Shown here piece after piece: positions 35,708 to 48,511 of a DNA stretch of 64,000 nt (position 1 is the stretch's first letter; every line of letters begins with the position of its first letter). The notes beneath the pieces are model-generated. The model was not told the origin of the DNA. It made no database searches and worked only from the letters and a program-made list of their open reading frames with translations. Source of the DNA: Phlebiopsis flavidoalba. Taxonomy: Eukaryota; Basidiomycota; Agaricomycetes; Polyporales; Phanerochaetaceae. The DNA is taken from NCBI GenBank assembly GCA_035772785.1, contig JAOCPU010000001.1, positions 1,302,001 through 1,366,000 of the forward strand. The letters are read 5' to 3'. Made by a program: the position numbers and the translations under genes.

Positions 35708-37242
35708 TTATCCCCACAAATGCATGGCCTTGGGATCTGCACCAAAGTACCTATCGCCCTTGACTTCGTGTCCATTGATAATGCCCCCCAGATCTCATCC
35801 AGCTCGCTCTTGGTGAGTTCCACGTCCGGCAGCGTGAGAGTTCTGGATGGTCCGGCTGGCCTTCCTGCAATACAAGACGCGTTTAATGACTAGTTTTCCT
35901 GCACGACGACGCGGGAAACACGTACGAAGAGCCCGGCAACACGACCACCTTGGGTCCAAGCGACGCAACGAACGAGATGCAGCAAGCTCTGCCGCCGTCG
36001 TGCCCTTCTTGTCTGCGATAGCCTTCAGCGCGTCGACGAGAACCAAGTTTGACTTCTAAATGCTTCGGGGTCACGGAAACGCGTAAAGTTGCGACGCATA
36101 TCCCCCTCTGCGAATTTGTGAGCTTGAATCCACGGCAAATTTCAACATGATGCTTACCAGGCAAGATCGTCAATACTCAATTGATCTCCCCGGTGAGGAA
36201 TCCACGTCCGACATGAGGGCTGGATGTTTCCGTGAGTGTTATCGTTCATTTGAATGTGAAATGTTCAGACTTACTATTATAGGATATCTTCCGACAACGG
36301 CGATTTTCCCAAGTTCTTCAGCGGTCGCGCGAGCACCTTCCTCGTTTTCTTCTTCGATGGACCAAGGGCTGACCTCGATTTCGACCGCGGCAATGGGATG
36401 AACTGAGTTTCCCTTTGGAGCGCAGTGTGGCCGCACTGCAACTCAGACATGCCGATCTGGTCGACCAGACCCTCTTCGACGAGGCCCTGTTGAGAATAGC
36501 CGATAGTCTGCTCGACGGGGTACTTGGAGGGATGCGACCCCGCGCGCATGTGTCGAAGAGGTCAAGCCTCTCTTTGCCTCGCAAGGCGGCATTGATCGCC
36601 GTCACGCTGTGGCGCCTAGGCAAGTTCTCTGGGCTAGGAGCGTGTCAGTCTATCCGATGTTCAGCAAAAAAGACTCGAATTACATACGTGGCATCTGGGA
36701 CCGGGACGCCTGGTTTTCCACCACCCTATAGGTCCTGCAGTATGATGAGGTCGTTGTCCTCAAATCTAGTCAACTAGCCCCACCTTCACAGAGAGGAAGG
36801 TCCTTTCCGCATATTCAGGATATTTCTCGAAAAATCGTGACACGAGCTCAAGGTTTGCCGTTCCAAAAGTCCTGAGCATAGAATTCGCCTTTGAGACCAT
36901 TCTTCAGCAAGTTGGACATCGGAGTCCGGAATGATAATAAGAGAGCTTACCGCTGTTCAAGAACATCTTCACACCAGGAGGCATGGAATCTACGCCTGCC
37001 TTGATGGCTTCAAAGGCCAAGTTCGTCAGGAGTAGATTAGGGGTCCATGCTGCGAGCTAGCGTATGAGCTACTGTGTTAACTCTCCGCGGAAGACGCACG
37101 TCATCATCATAAGACCGTGCTGGGGATTATATGTCAGAACTGTGCTCTATGTTTGCAGCGAAACGTACTTACGCCAACTTTGCCGACTTTGATATGCGAG
37201 GGCGTTATTGCCTCCAAGGGTTGCGATACTTTGTACGGTCAT
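35708..37242 (-). CDS. Aldo-keto reductase, pyridoxal-reductase-like
   Basis: An NADPH-dependent aldo-keto reductase resembling fission-yeast pyridoxal reductase. The ATG at 37242 opens MTVQSIATLGGNNALAYQ. Next come KVG-intron-HGLMMMTW (about 37110), FEAIKAGVDSMPPGVKMFLN (36960-37015), the family segment around the catalytic Tyr as EFYAQDF (about 36890), LVSRFFEKYPEYAERTFLS (about 36800-36850) and KGG. Then ALRGKERLDLFD (about 36570), VEQTIG, VEEGLVDQIGMSEL (36450-36490), HPIAAVEIEVSPWSIEEENE (36340-36400), TAEELGKIAVV (36300), KLVDALKAIADKKGTTAAEL (35990-36045), VASLGPKVVVLPGSS, and ELTKSELDE to ADPKAMHLWG with TAA at 35710-35708. It lies in the same orientation as asparagine synthetase, 341 bp downstream of that gene's start region. 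Frameshifts are present. Confidence 0.9.
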
Positions 37243-37439
37243 GGTGCTGAATAGAGCTAGTGTGGGGCAGATGGTGGTTATTGCGGAAATGAGTGATGGC
37301 TTCTCCAGCCCCTATGCTCTACCTATATACTGCCCTCAAATCCTCACGGCTACCCTTTCGTGTGCCGAGCAAAAGCATCGAGACGTCAGACACATGAGGA
37401 GTCTTTTGTACGGTGAGCGTTAGTTGATGCATGGATGAA

Positions 37440-39400
37440 TCATCTCGATTTCCCACCCCTTCAAGCAACGGCTATACATGGCTGCTGGGTTCAATGCGAT
37501 AACGTCAGAGCAGCGAATGACCTCTTCCCGATTCAGCTAGACACTCCAACTTGGCGTCAGCTTCCGCCCGGCATGTAAGGACGCGTCGGCCAGGCACGAC
37601 GCGCGTCGCGAATACGGAGTCAACGGGCGGGAGAGTGAGTGGGTCGTCAGGGATGGCATCTGTGCATGAGGAGAGGCAGGTCTGGGGTGTGATCACCCTG
37701 TTCCAGTAGTAAGTCTGGAAGTGCTTACCCTTCGTGTATGAGCAATCTTTGTAAGATTTGCTTGAAGAACTAGACATTCATCACCCCTCGACATTGCATC
37801 CCTTGCAACTCCTCGATTCTGTCTCGGGTAGGGTGCCAAGCTTCTGAACGAGTTTCCCGACACGACCGGGCTTTCCTCCATGAGTTGGTCCAATTGGGTC
37901 CCTCAATTTCACCGTGCCGAGGTCGCCTACGTGGCCCTCGGCACAGGGACGATACCGCCCACCTCACAGGTTGTTGATGCACGCCACTTTCCAATTCAGG
38001 AATTACACGAGTCATAGGCGTCGTGTCCAGCCGCATAGACCTAAGCAGTTTAAGATGTTTTTCGATAGGACTTTTGTCCGAATGCTCTACCGAGAATTGA
38101 TATTGATATTAATATTACCGGTATTTACCTGGGCTCATGCTATTGAGACGACCGATTGAGAAGGACTCGTGTATAACTGAGGAACCAACGCGGAACGCCG
38201 AGGAGCGATGAGACACCATGAACATGAGCAGGGTATTCAGGTAATGTATTGACGCTTACACAAAAAGATTATTGCCCATAGACAAGTCTATCCGATATCA
38301 TAAGCAACTCCGAAAGTAGGAAACGACACAAAACGACACAAACGCAAGTACAAAGAGAGTCAGGAACACAGGTCGAAGAGAACACAATACAAGAGATTTG
38401 AATTTCCTATGAATGAAGCGAGAAGTTCCCACAGTGGGAGGAAGTGGTCAATAAGGTACGCGGGAGTAGGTTAAATACTACACAAGACTATATTTCACAG
38501 TCATTTGGTATCTGGGTGGATATGAGCGACCAAATTTGGGCAAGAACAAAGATGTGCCAGGAGGGATGACAGTCGTCATATGTCAGTTGTGGTCTGCGAA
38601 CAGGGCTTTGTTTGACTTGAGAATCAGGCTACGGTCTCCATTTCAATCGGGCGTCGGGAGGGGAAGAGGCACCGCCGACGGGGAGAGGGCGCAGAGGCCG
38701 GAGACGGAGAGACGGAATGAGACCTAATGAAGGCTGCGACGGGATTTTCGTATGCCGCACTGACGGGGGAAAGGGTTTCGGGTGTGAGCGCAGCGCGAGC
38801 AGGGGAGGCTGATTGGTGGAGGCGACGATTGATGGCATGAGGGGAACACGATCGACGACGATCAAGCAACGCCCATCGGTCGGTGAATTAGGCTGTAGAG
38901 ACTATGCATGGAACGGAGGACGTACAAAGATGTGCTGTACCGATGATCTTGAACGGGTAAGTTACACTATCTCCGTTCTTTGGACACGTTGTCGGTTTGA
39001 TCCATGAAGGTGGATGCCTAGGCCTTCATTGGACATCACGGGAGAGAGACTGCATGACCCCCGGACGACGATTAGGGGAAGAAGCCATGAGAGGCACGTT
39101 GCTAGGCGGAGGATGGGAGAGGTTAGGAGGGAATAGGAAAGAGGACGGGCGTAAGATGGAGAGGAACTCCTCGACAGCCTCCGAGGGTAAAGTCGCCCTA
39201 TTGAAGACGGAAACCTTTAGCACACGTTATTACACACGCACCACGGACCCAGATCATTTCAATACAGTGTAGATTTACAGAGCGGACCCTATCGCGATAT
39301 TAGAGATGCATAAGAAAAGTGTCGAGCATACCGAGGGGACGCGCGAGGAGATACGGAGCGATCCCGCTCCGAGGGTGTGCGTGTGGCTCGCGTCCGATGA
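37440..39400 (-). CDS. Unidentified minus-strand candidate gene
   Basis: Minus-strand reading shows coding-like pieces. MTLQTKIIGREPHAHPRSGI begins near 39415 behind a CT-rich minus-strand tract. VSVFNRATLPSEAVEEFLSI lies near 39200, and a Ser/Pro/Arg-rich stretch spans 38630-38870. MTTVIPPGTSLFLPKFGRSY starts near 38580, and PGRVGKLVQKLGTLPETESR lies near 37830. I do not recognise a family, and the pieces may belong to more than one gene or none. AT-rich sequence at 38040-38330 interrupts them. Confidence 0.22.
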
Positions 39401-40526
39401 TCTTCGTCTGCAGAGTCATCTGCAAGCTTAAGCCATCGAAGGCATCCGCAGACGAGAGAGAGGAAGCGAACGTGGGTTATTTGATCCTGCTTGTGGACGG
39501 TGGAGGATGGTGGCAGCAGAGTGATGATACTAGGGCAAAGGAGCGGGTGCAGCGAGCCGCACTGGGCGAGGAGCTACAAGGACGATGTTGTCGGAAGTAG
39601 ATATCTCAGGTTTGGTTGAAGATATGCAGAAAGATTAGAGTGGAATGGAGGCTCGCGAGAGAGTGCATCTGCTTTGCAACCGGGGCTGAGCTGTACGAAA
39701 GAGAGCGAGGTCGACCGTTCCCTAACAGAAGTCATACTGGCCAGCTTGTTACCCGGGCGCCTGTGCTTGACGCATAGGCCGCTAGCGCCCAAGGCCGATT
39801 CGGCGTCAATAATCGGGGTATGCGCGGGTACGCGATGCACGTGGGGCAGGTCTCCGCCATCCGGCCCGGGAGTGACCTGAAGCATGGCGCATGGGACCAC
39901 TACTGGACAAACGCCGTCATTATTTGCGGTAAACGCCTGCACCTCTCTCCGCCCAGATAACCTCTCAGTTTGCCACAAGTGAGACTGGCTGGTTTTCCCA
40001 CACCGACCAATCGGCTAACCAATGCCAATGCCCTACCAGGTGGAAAGAAAATAATTGACAAGACACTGTTATATTTAATTGGATTTACAGACGGAATTAA
40101 TGCTGGAAAAAGGTACAGCAATCAGCCTTCTCCACGCTGATAAGCGGGCAGACTCGTCACTTGACTGAACGCGCAGGGAGGGAGTCACCAAGGAAACGAT
40201 AAAACATGAAATTAATCGGTCGGCCTTGAATCGTACCCTCCTTCGTAGCCGTGCGGCAGTGTTCCCTTCGAGGGATTTGGCTCGCTCGCGTTTATATAGT
40301 CTCGCGGGGGCCCCTCCCAGAACACCAGCAGATGTCTCCTTGTCGGCTTGCTGGTTCGTCGTCCGGCGACGCATGGTCCACTCGAGCATTCGCAGCTTTG
40401 ACTCCACCTCCAGCGTGATGAAGACTCTGTCGCCTGGAAGATGAGGAGCATCCCTTACTTGGCTGACTGAGCTCGACGAGAACCGCCATCAAGCTGGAGA
40501 GCAGGTCAAAGCCTGCAAGGGTTCAT
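39401..40526. other. Intergenic interval upstream of the MFS gene
   Basis: No protein family was recognised. A TATATA-containing segment (TTTATATAG) sits at about 40291, some 240 bp before the proposed MFS start, and could be its TATA element. Confidence 0.35.
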
Positions 40527-42534
40527 GGCATCACCGAACGTCCCAAAGCCCAGCTTGCAACTTGGTTATGCATTAGTCAAGGCTCGTCGATCCTATCATG
40601 TTCACGCAAATCTCCATACGTCAACGAGATGATCGACCCATTTACACTTGACTGACGACCCCTCAAAAACCGGATTGTATAGCCGTGTATTGGTGGCAGA
40701 ACTTTAACTCTCCCCACGAAGTAATGTAACGGTGCTGCGTCCGCAGGAAAGTAGCTTTGCGACTTAGCACAGCTGCTCACTATCTATCAATGGGCACGGT
40801 GGTCTGAGTGGGAGCGTTTTCATGAATCCACACTCAAACGTTGTCTGACAAGTGTCCCCAGACAAAAAATTGGGCGCAAGCCGGTCATCCTTATGGGTAT
40901 CACAGGCATTGCGGTAAGCACCATATTTATGGGCTTGTCGAAACAGTCTCTTTGGTGTTATATTCGCGCGAAGTTTGGGGTGCGTTTAGTCAAATCCACC
41001 GTGAGAACACTCTGACCCCCGTCGTCTGTAGCCGGGTCTCTGTTTCTCAGGCAATGGCGCTGTAGCCAACTCTGTGCTGGGAGAAATCACGGACTCAACA
41101 AACCAAGCTCTGCGTTTTCCCAATATACGGACTGTGCTGGCCACTAGGCGCGATAATTGGGTTGAGTCAAAAGCAAGGCCGTTTCTCTCGCTCTCTTGAC
41201 CGACATTGGTTGACTGTTATCCTGGTATCAAGGCCCCTCATTGGTGGAACATTTTCAAATCCAGCGGACAAATACCCAAAGCCTCTTTGACTATGAGCTA
41301 CTGAGACAGTGTATCCATACCTCCTACCCTCGTTTACCGCCGCAAGTCTCGCGATGTGCGGCGCTATCTTCGGTTACTTTGCTTTAGAAGAGGTTTGTTC
41401 CATTTGCTTACCGATCCTGAAAGGCTTAACGTTTCCACTTGCAGACTCTTCCCAGTAAGCGTCGGAGACGGTCCGACTCCGACAATCTTCTCGCCCCTTG
41501 ACAGTCCGAACCCGGAGAAGGCTTCTCAACCCGTCGGCATTCGGCACCTTCTCTCTATTCCAATAATCCGCGCTCTGTGTCTAAGTGGCATCGGGCCTAT
41601 CTTTCATGTAGGTACATGACAAGCCAGTCGTGTAACTCATCAGTCTAACGTTTCTTCTAGTAACACCGCATTCGACGTCATCTTTGTCCTCTACTGCTAC
41701 TCGCCCGTCAGCACCGGCGGGATAAACTTCACAGTGAGCATCCTCCGCGGCCCAACCTTCCTCGCTCAAACCTTGTCTTCATCTAGGCAGCGGAGATCGG
41801 TCTTGCCCTCGCAACGTCCGTGCGCGATCTCGGCCGGCTTGCAGCTCTTCTTCATGCCGCACCTCCTGCGGCGGTTCGACCACGCAAAGATGTACAAACT
41901 TCTGCATCGCCATCTATCCCTGTACGTTTACCCTCCTCCTCCTCCCTTGTCTCAACCTCCATTGCACAGCAAGGCGTCGTTGTGGGTTGAAGACGGCATC
42001 GAGGGCGTCACGCCGGGCACGAAGGCGGCGCTGTGGGGTCGCTATCGGTGCGTTGTTGGGCACCGTGCGCATCGCGAGTCTCGCGTTCTCGTGAGTACCC
42101 CCGCGTGTGGAACCATCGCGTCCGCAGGCTGAACTCGTCGGCAGGTGTGAACATGATTCTCGTCAAGAACAGCGCGCCGGCATGCCTCGTCCCTCGGCGC
42201 GACGAACGGCCTGATCCTCTTCGCCATGGTACGTCCGCCCGTCCCCGCCCGCCAGCCCGCGCTGAACGCAATTCTAGTGCTTCGCTCGCGCCTTTGCGCC
42301 TGCGCTGACGAGCACACTCTTTGCGGCCTCCGTCAGCTTCGCGTGGTGGCCCCTGCGGTACACCTGGGTTATCGTCATGGCCGCGTCGGCTTCGGCGCCG
42401 CGTCGCTCTCTCGCAAAAGTTCGGAAGGCATGAAGGCCTCCCAGCACCATCCTCGTCCGTCATTAAAACGCCATTTGTACAGTAAATTACTCGCATCTCT
42501 GCCTTCAGCTCACCGTGTTGTGTGTATGCCCTAG
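40527..42534 (+). CDS. MFS transporter, fungal multidrug/zinc-induced-facilitator-like
   Basis: A major-facilitator proton-coupled transporter of a plasma or vacuolar membrane. Plus-strand pieces: PKAQLATLCIS..LVDPIMFTQIS (40555-40610), PYVNEMI, AQLLTIYQWARWS (40770-40805), an intron, then the loop signature DKIGRKPVILMGITGIAVST (40860-40920) and IFMGLSKQSLW. Later pieces are PLIGGTF (shifted, about 41240), YPYLLPSFTAASLAMCGAIF (41315-41370), GYFALEETLPSKRRR, RHLLSIPIIRALCLSG (41540-41590), NTAFDVIFVLYCYSPVSTGG (41660-41725), AEIGLALATSVRDLGRL (41790-41840), and GVNMILVKNSAP..ALG (42145). A final intron precedes LTVLCVCP with TAG at 42532-42534. The D-x-G-R-K-P loop between helices 2 and 3 is diagnostic. 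The substrate cannot be told. Start and exon edges are approximate. Confidence 0.85.
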
Positions 42535-42725
42535 AAGCTGTTTGTATACTCTCTATCTAGACGTTGAACAAAAATAGATAGATTACGTCCTAGACACTGT
42601 ATTTTACCAGGATGTACCCAGAATATAAACGAGACTCCCCTGATTACACATGCCGGTTGAAAGTTGAATGATATACAAGACAGAATATAAGCGGTAGAGT
42701 AAAGTTAGTACAAGTGGCGAAAGCC

Positions 42726-45700
42726 CTAAAGAGTCCATTCGATAGAACCAATGCCTCCGCTACCAGCTTCGCGGGACCGGACTTGGTTCGGCTCCCCCAG
42801 TGCATACAGGGCATCCAGTTCTTGTTTGAACTTGTTGTAAACCTCTTTCCTGTGGAAGGAATGAGAGTCAGCTGAATAATTCGCTACTAAGTGATAGATG
42901 TACGAACCTCTTCATCTTCAATGTGGCGCGTAAGGCAGTTGTTGTCAACGGTACACAAATCGTTGACAACGCATATACGCTTGAGGGTTTCGAAGCTACA
43001 CATCGAATTAGAGCCGCAAACTGTAATATGTTATTGTATACGAATGTACGGACGAATGCACCCGTTGAGCCCAGCCCGTGCGGGATCCTGCTTATTCAAC
43101 ATCTTCAGAATCTGCTCCTCCTTGACTTTTGGGGTCCTGGACGGCCTTCCGTCCAAAAGCGCGCCCTGATCTTTCGAAGAGACCTGGGTGCTCCAGACCC
43201 GCGACGCAAGCGCAGCAAGCTGCTCCGGATCTGGAATGACAAGCCGACGAGGTACGACTGGAGCGAGTCGCCGTGCACATAGAGCTGCGCGACGATCTGG
43301 GGACACGCGCTGTAGAGACTCTCGACGCGCTCGAGCGCGACGTACTCCGCCCTGCGCGAGCTTCATGATGTTCTATGTAGCCGCGCCACGCGTGAGCCAG
43401 GGTCCACTGCACTCGCAATCGATCAGCGGCGCACCTTGACACGGTCAATGATCTTGAAGCGGCCGTACTCGTCGACCTCGCCGACGTCACCGCTGTGTTG
43501 CCAGCCCTCCTCGTCGATGGTCGCTTTGGTGTTCTCGGGATCTGGGGAGGCACGATCAGCGCGCGCGTCCGTGCGGGCAGGCGGTGAGCGTGGGGGCCCT
43601 TACCCTTGTAGTACTCCTTGAAGCAGTGATCGCCGCGGGACGAACCAGATCTCTCCGCGCGGATAGGGTTTGTCGGTCGCGAAGTAGTTCATCGAAGGCA
43701 CGTCCACGAGCTTGAACTCCGAATTCGTCTGTGGCGCACCGACGTACCCCGCGGCGTTCTTGTCGCCCCACCAGACCCTGGATGCGGTACCGACGTTCTC
43801 AGTGCTGCCGTAACTGTTGTGCGCGGAACAGGGTTAGTCCAGACGAGTTGAATGAAATCAAAAGTCGGCAGTTACCCTAAGAGCACGTTAGTTCGCCAGG
43901 ACTGGAATCTAGGATAAGCTTACCTTCGAGCACTTCAGCGCCGAGCGCAACCTTTAGGAAGTTGATCGCAGCAGGGCTCATAGGAGCAGAGCCGGACGAG
44001 ATCATCTTGACGTTACCCCCGCCGAGCACAGCACGCGACCTGACAAGCTTATCAATGAATGGTTCACGGTCAGCGCAACCGAATAGAGGCACCTTTCTGA
44101 ACACCAGTCGGTCCCAAAGGGGATGTGTGAGCTGCCCAGTCGTCGCGAGACGCTCCAGCTTTGGCGTCCAAACGCACGCCGGAAGAGCGCGCCCTTGATC
44201 CCAGGCAGGGCTGCAGCGGCCGTGCCTGCTTGGTGGATCCGGTTCAAGACTCGAGGGACGGCAGGGAAGAGGTTGGGCTTCAGGATTTGCATGTCTTCGA
44301 GCAGACGCAGCGGGTCACCAGACCAGTAACCGAGGCTGCCACCCCGGGCGATGATTGTCAACTCGACCATACGCTGACGCCGCCAGATTAGCGATAATAA
44401 TGAAGATAACCCTGGAATGCATACCCATAACAGTGCGCAAGAGGCAGGAAGCAAATAGCGACGGGAATTGTCAGGTCATTGTGACATATTGCCTGAGCAT
44501 GGACCGAGTTTGGCCATCATTCCGCCCATCTTCTTACCGGTGTTATCACAACACCTGCAGAAATCAAGTATAAGCTTTCAGATATTTGCTGTGTTATAGG
44601 AATACCAACCCTTGGGGGGGTTCCCAGTAGTTCCCTGTTGCGCAGAAAATGAGTTCAATGTTTTTCGGTATGTCAACACGAGGACATGTTCACGTACAGA
44701 GGTATAACAGATGGTCGCTATCGCGCGTCCGAACTTGGGTAAACTAGGGCTTTTTCAGATTCGCCTGGCCAATTTCCTCGACTACATACGCCAATCAGAT
44801 AAATATCAAGGAAACATGGGACCCTCGTTGGCTCACTTTGTGGGACCGGTCGTAGATCTTTATACCTACTTGCTCGCCCCAAGCTTCAAAGATCTTCTAG
44901 ACTCTGCTGGCAGCTCCGGTCATGGCTAATATAGCCTTGACCTGGGGAATCTTGGCGGAGAGCTGAGGATAGTCGAGACATGCTGCAGAGACACGCGGCA
45001 ACTCAGCGTTGACTCTGTGTGATTGAGGCTGTCTGCTTTAAGTTAGAACTGCGCATAGGACAGCCGCCGTCGCAACATACATGAATTCTGCGCAGCATAA
45101 GTAAAGCCCGAACACGCATGACTAGCGGGTGATCACGAATTACCGACGGTATCCTTGAGACCGACGCGTATCGCGGTACAGCGGCACAGATGCACAAGCT
45201 CGTACGCATCAAAATCCCCGCCAATGGCAAGGTCCACATGGGGAGCTGGCCAATCTGCATCCAGTCAGTCCCGCCTGAACGGCCAAAGCACCCCCACCCC
45301 GCGGACAACCCCACCTGGGCAGTTCCCGCTGTAGATCCCCCCCCAAAACGAGCGCATGGGCCGCCGCCGCGACGGACGACGTGCCTCCTCAAGAGAGCTT
45401 GCTGATGCCGCTGCCGATGCGCTGGCACACCCCCGATGCGGACGTTCCGCAACGGTCTACCCAGGAGATCCACTCGTGAGCGAGGTGCGGTCCGCCGTTA
45501 GTAGGCTCGGCGGGGTGTTGTGGGCAAGCGGATCAGCGGGCGCCGGCCGAGCATGGGTGTGGCTCCCCGGCGTAGACGTGAGCCGCCGCCCGGAGTCGAA
45601 GAACTCGAACGAGGTTCACGAAACGCGTCGGGCGAGCGTCGAGCGTCGTGGAACGGGAACGCGCATGAGGCTGTGTCGTGCGCGGGTTTATTTGGCTTTC

Positions 45701-45958
45701 CCACTCCAAGTGTGAGCACCACGACACGCGCCGGGACAGGCAGGACAGGGACTGTACTGTTTGCCGGCGGTAGTGGCTGTCGTGCGCGGCGCCGTCGTCG
45801 TCGTTGGTCAGCATGTTTGTTTTTGACATCATGGTTAGTATGCTGGTGCACTCGCCAGTCTGTCCGGGTCTCTTTGTCCCTGGGACCTCAAACGACTGTC
45901 GCGCTTGTAGTCCGCATCTGGTGGGTAGGGAATAGGCAGAAAAATCTGGGATAGGCAT
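42726..45958 (-). CDS. Long-chain fatty-acid-CoA ligase
   Basis: It activates free fatty acids to acyl-CoA with ATP at ER, peroxisome or lipid-droplet membranes. The ATG at 45958 opens [12 protein letters not shown], and [17 protein letters not shown] follows before an intron. Downstream lie [24 protein letters not shown] (45540), EWISWVD and a heavily shifted middle (45000-45400). The AMP-binding P-loop [10 protein letters not shown] is near 44615-44645, with LPLAHCYG (44430), [20 protein letters not shown] (44290-44350) and [20 protein letters not shown]. Then [20 protein letters not shown] (44040-44100), [40 protein letters not shown] (43760-43810), [40 protein letters not shown] (43450-43510), [20 protein letters not shown] and [12 protein letters not shown] (43220). 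The C-terminus [16 protein letters not shown] ends IEWTL with the stop at 42728-42726. The full family order is present. Confidence 0.93.
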
Positions 45959-46449
45959 CGTGAGCGGAGGTGTCGGAGAGGTGGTGGTCGTTGAAGAAAG
46001 GAGAGGAGTGGTCTGCTGGCGCGGCGCTGAGCGTGAAGCCGGAGAGTCCAAGGGCAAGGAGTGTGGGACATGATGAAACTTTTCACATTGAGCTCAGCTA
46101 GTATCAGGCTGTGTAGAATCCCACCGGGGCGCTGTTCCCCGCATTGCGCGGCACATGGTTCGCGTGGGCGGGGTCATATTCGTCATTGGCGTGTTGTCAT
46201 AGGCGTACAGGGGGGTACAATCACAGGGGATATAGGTCGAGCACAAAAAAACAAACATACAGTAGATCGGCCATAATCGTAAGTATTCGTGACAATATCC
46301 AATATGGCGGCAAGACTCGTCAAACGCGGATTGATGTGCAAACCAGGCATTTACTATTCCGTTCAAGGAGCCATGAGAACCATCTGTCGGAGAAAACAGA
46401 CAACGGCCGCTCAGATGGTATGTTGGAGATCACGGAACAAAAGTCTCAC
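45959..46449. promoter_or_regulatory. Upstream region of the acyl-CoA ligase
   Basis: The minus strand is CT-rich immediately before the ligase ATG (45960-46060), as expected for its promoter. The rest shows no gene. Confidence 0.4.
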
Positions 46450-47946
46450 CTTCAAGAATTCTCATAGTTGACACGTTAGCCCACCCATCGCGGTCGGTGT
46501 CTTTGCTGCAGACGATGAGTTAGCCCCTATCATCCGGTTCACGCCGGGAAACGTGTCCCGTGCGCGCGCGCGCGTACCGTTGAAATGCCCTCCGTCAGGT
46601 TTTTGACGACGACACACGCCCGGGACGAAGCGATCGAATGATATTCCGGGGGGCGGGCCTTGGCCTGAGTACGGCGCATCAGAGGCTAGAACCTTTAGGC
46701 CGTGCAGGAGTGAGGAAGAAGGGGGGTCAGCGGAACGCGAAGGCGGTGGAGGGTCGCAACTTACGCGTACTTCTGCTCGAGATAGGGCAAGGAGCTGCGG
46801 GCGCGAGTAGGTTCTGTACCAAAAACTGCCTCAAGGCGTTGGCGCCCCTGAGCTCGTGCCCCGTCGATGGTCCCCCGATCCATCACGGTCTATTCGAAGG
46901 TACTTGATAGGCCCTCTGCTGCCAGTCCACGATGTATTTCAGACGACCTGGAAAACTTCTGCAGCGCACCCATACACCCCCCCTCGGTTGCAAATTTGAC
47001 ACGATCAGCACTAGAAGGAGCGGGGGCGGGGACAAATGCGCCTTGCCGTTGAAGCCAATACTTCCCACTCCTATGTCGACATCCTAGGATGGGCCAATCA
47101 GCGGAGGCGCAAAAGCATGGGTGAACGGGTGACAATACGCACAAAGAGATTCATCAGCATCTTTCACCGTGTCAAGTGTTTTCGAACCCTGCAAGCAAGG
47201 CGATGCACGTCAATAGGCATGGGTGTAAAGGAAGGACACTAGAATATAGCTTACGGGACCAATCGCCCTGAACGACGGGGTGTGCCTTGAGCATACTCGC
47301 CTGACCACTGAACACCGTCTCGCACAAGCAGCACTCACGACATTGTATGAGGGCGGCCTGCAGCTCCTGCACGCTTGATCTCCCCAGAACCATCCGTGTC
47401 AACCTTTGCGGAACCACTGATACAATTGGGTTTTGGTCAGGAACAACCGGTAGGGCCTGGCGAATCTGGCGCGTACGGGCCGTGGTGCTGTCAGCGGCTG
47501 GCTTACCGGTAGGGGTTAGAGTTGTAGCAGGCGGCGGGGGACGATACCGCGTAGCTCGTGCGCGAGGATTGCGAGTGTAGCGAATGCGCGTGCGTATGGC
47601 ATGGACTCTCGCTCGCCGACGGTGTGACATTGCAGTGGTACAATGCTCTCTCGCTGCGAGTTTTTGCGCGGATGGTCTGGTAGTAGGGAGAGGCAAGGGT
47701 TGGCCCCGGCGCTCTCGCGCGTAGTTTACGCCCGTTTGTTGGGCTTGCGAGGGCGATGCAGCCAGTCATCTCAATCTCGCAGTCGGCGCCGTCGGTGCTC
47801 CGCTCGCAGCCGCAGCAGCGGGCACCCATGGTTGCTCGCGCGCCGTTATGAGGCGCCCCCGCCTTCGTGCGCGATCGGAAAATAGGGAACCGACCGCTGC
47901 CGGTCGTGGACTCGATCCACGTGGTGCTCCGAATGGGTTCGTACAT
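46450..47946 (-). CDS. Unidentified multi-exon gene
   Basis: A CT-rich minus-strand tract (47960-48110) ends right before an ATG at 47946 that opens MYEPIRSTTWIESTTGSGRF, so a real start is likely. Farther on, ALPVVPDQNPIVSVVPQRLT and MVLGRSSVQELQAALIQC (47340-47460) end at a GTGAGT donor. A 38-bp GT...AG gap then joins ASMLKAHPVVQGDWS, and another intron of about 70 bp follows. The downstream pieces (SLPYLEQKYA near 46760; DTDRDGWANVSTMRIL near 46460-46500) are less certain. I do not recognise the family. Cys-rich ARCCGCERSTDGADCE near 47820 could be read as a metal-binding cluster, but spacing does not fit a known finger. Confidence 0.4.
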
Positions 47947-48120
47947 TAGCCCTCAGGCGGAAGTGTAGCAATGGAGTGAGGTACGATGAGTGCAGATTTG
48001 CGAGGCTGAGAGAGCCAGAGAGAGACAAAAGAGCGAGAGCTTGTGACCTGCTGCAGGGAAGTTGGCGAAAGCAAGTCTGTTCGAAAGCAGGAAAAACTTG
48101 GGAGAGGCAAGACATGCCCA
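47947..48120 (-). promoter_or_regulatory. CT-rich promoter of the unidentified gene
   Basis: The plus strand is purine-rich (GAGAG repeats near 48008-48035), so the minus strand is a CT-rich leader directly upstream of the ATG at 47946. Confidence 0.45.
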
Positions 48121-48511
48121 AGCGGTCGTTTAACCAACAGGAACGGGCGCCGAGTGAGTTTGAAAGCAGGAGTACTAGCGTGGGGGCGGGATGGGCAAGA
48201 ATGGAACCGAGGGACTGGCCAGCGGTTGCGTTAAACGAGGATTATCCGTGGATGGACAAAAAAGGCATGGCATAGCCCTGCGCAGCAGGCGCAATATATG
48301 CACGGATGACTGTCGACCTGAACCCGAGCCAGTAGTGCGTTGATAATCGAAGCGCGATGTAAAGAGCCACCGCGATCCACTCGATCCCATCACACCCGGC
48401 AATACTACGCGCACACGCCACGGTCATTTCACAATTCCTTCCTTGACGCCTGCGACGCGACGCACCCGACACACTCCTCGCTCGTCGCTGGTGTCCTCCC
48501 CATCCCGCGCA

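Noticed and set aside
46450..46505. DTDRDG string resembling an EF-hand loop on the minus strand
   Set aside because: The flanking helices and the closing Glu are absent, and the exon itself is uncertain.
46560..46580. (CG)n run that could form Z-DNA
   Set aside because: Only about 12 bases, and similar short CG runs recur in this GC-rich genome.
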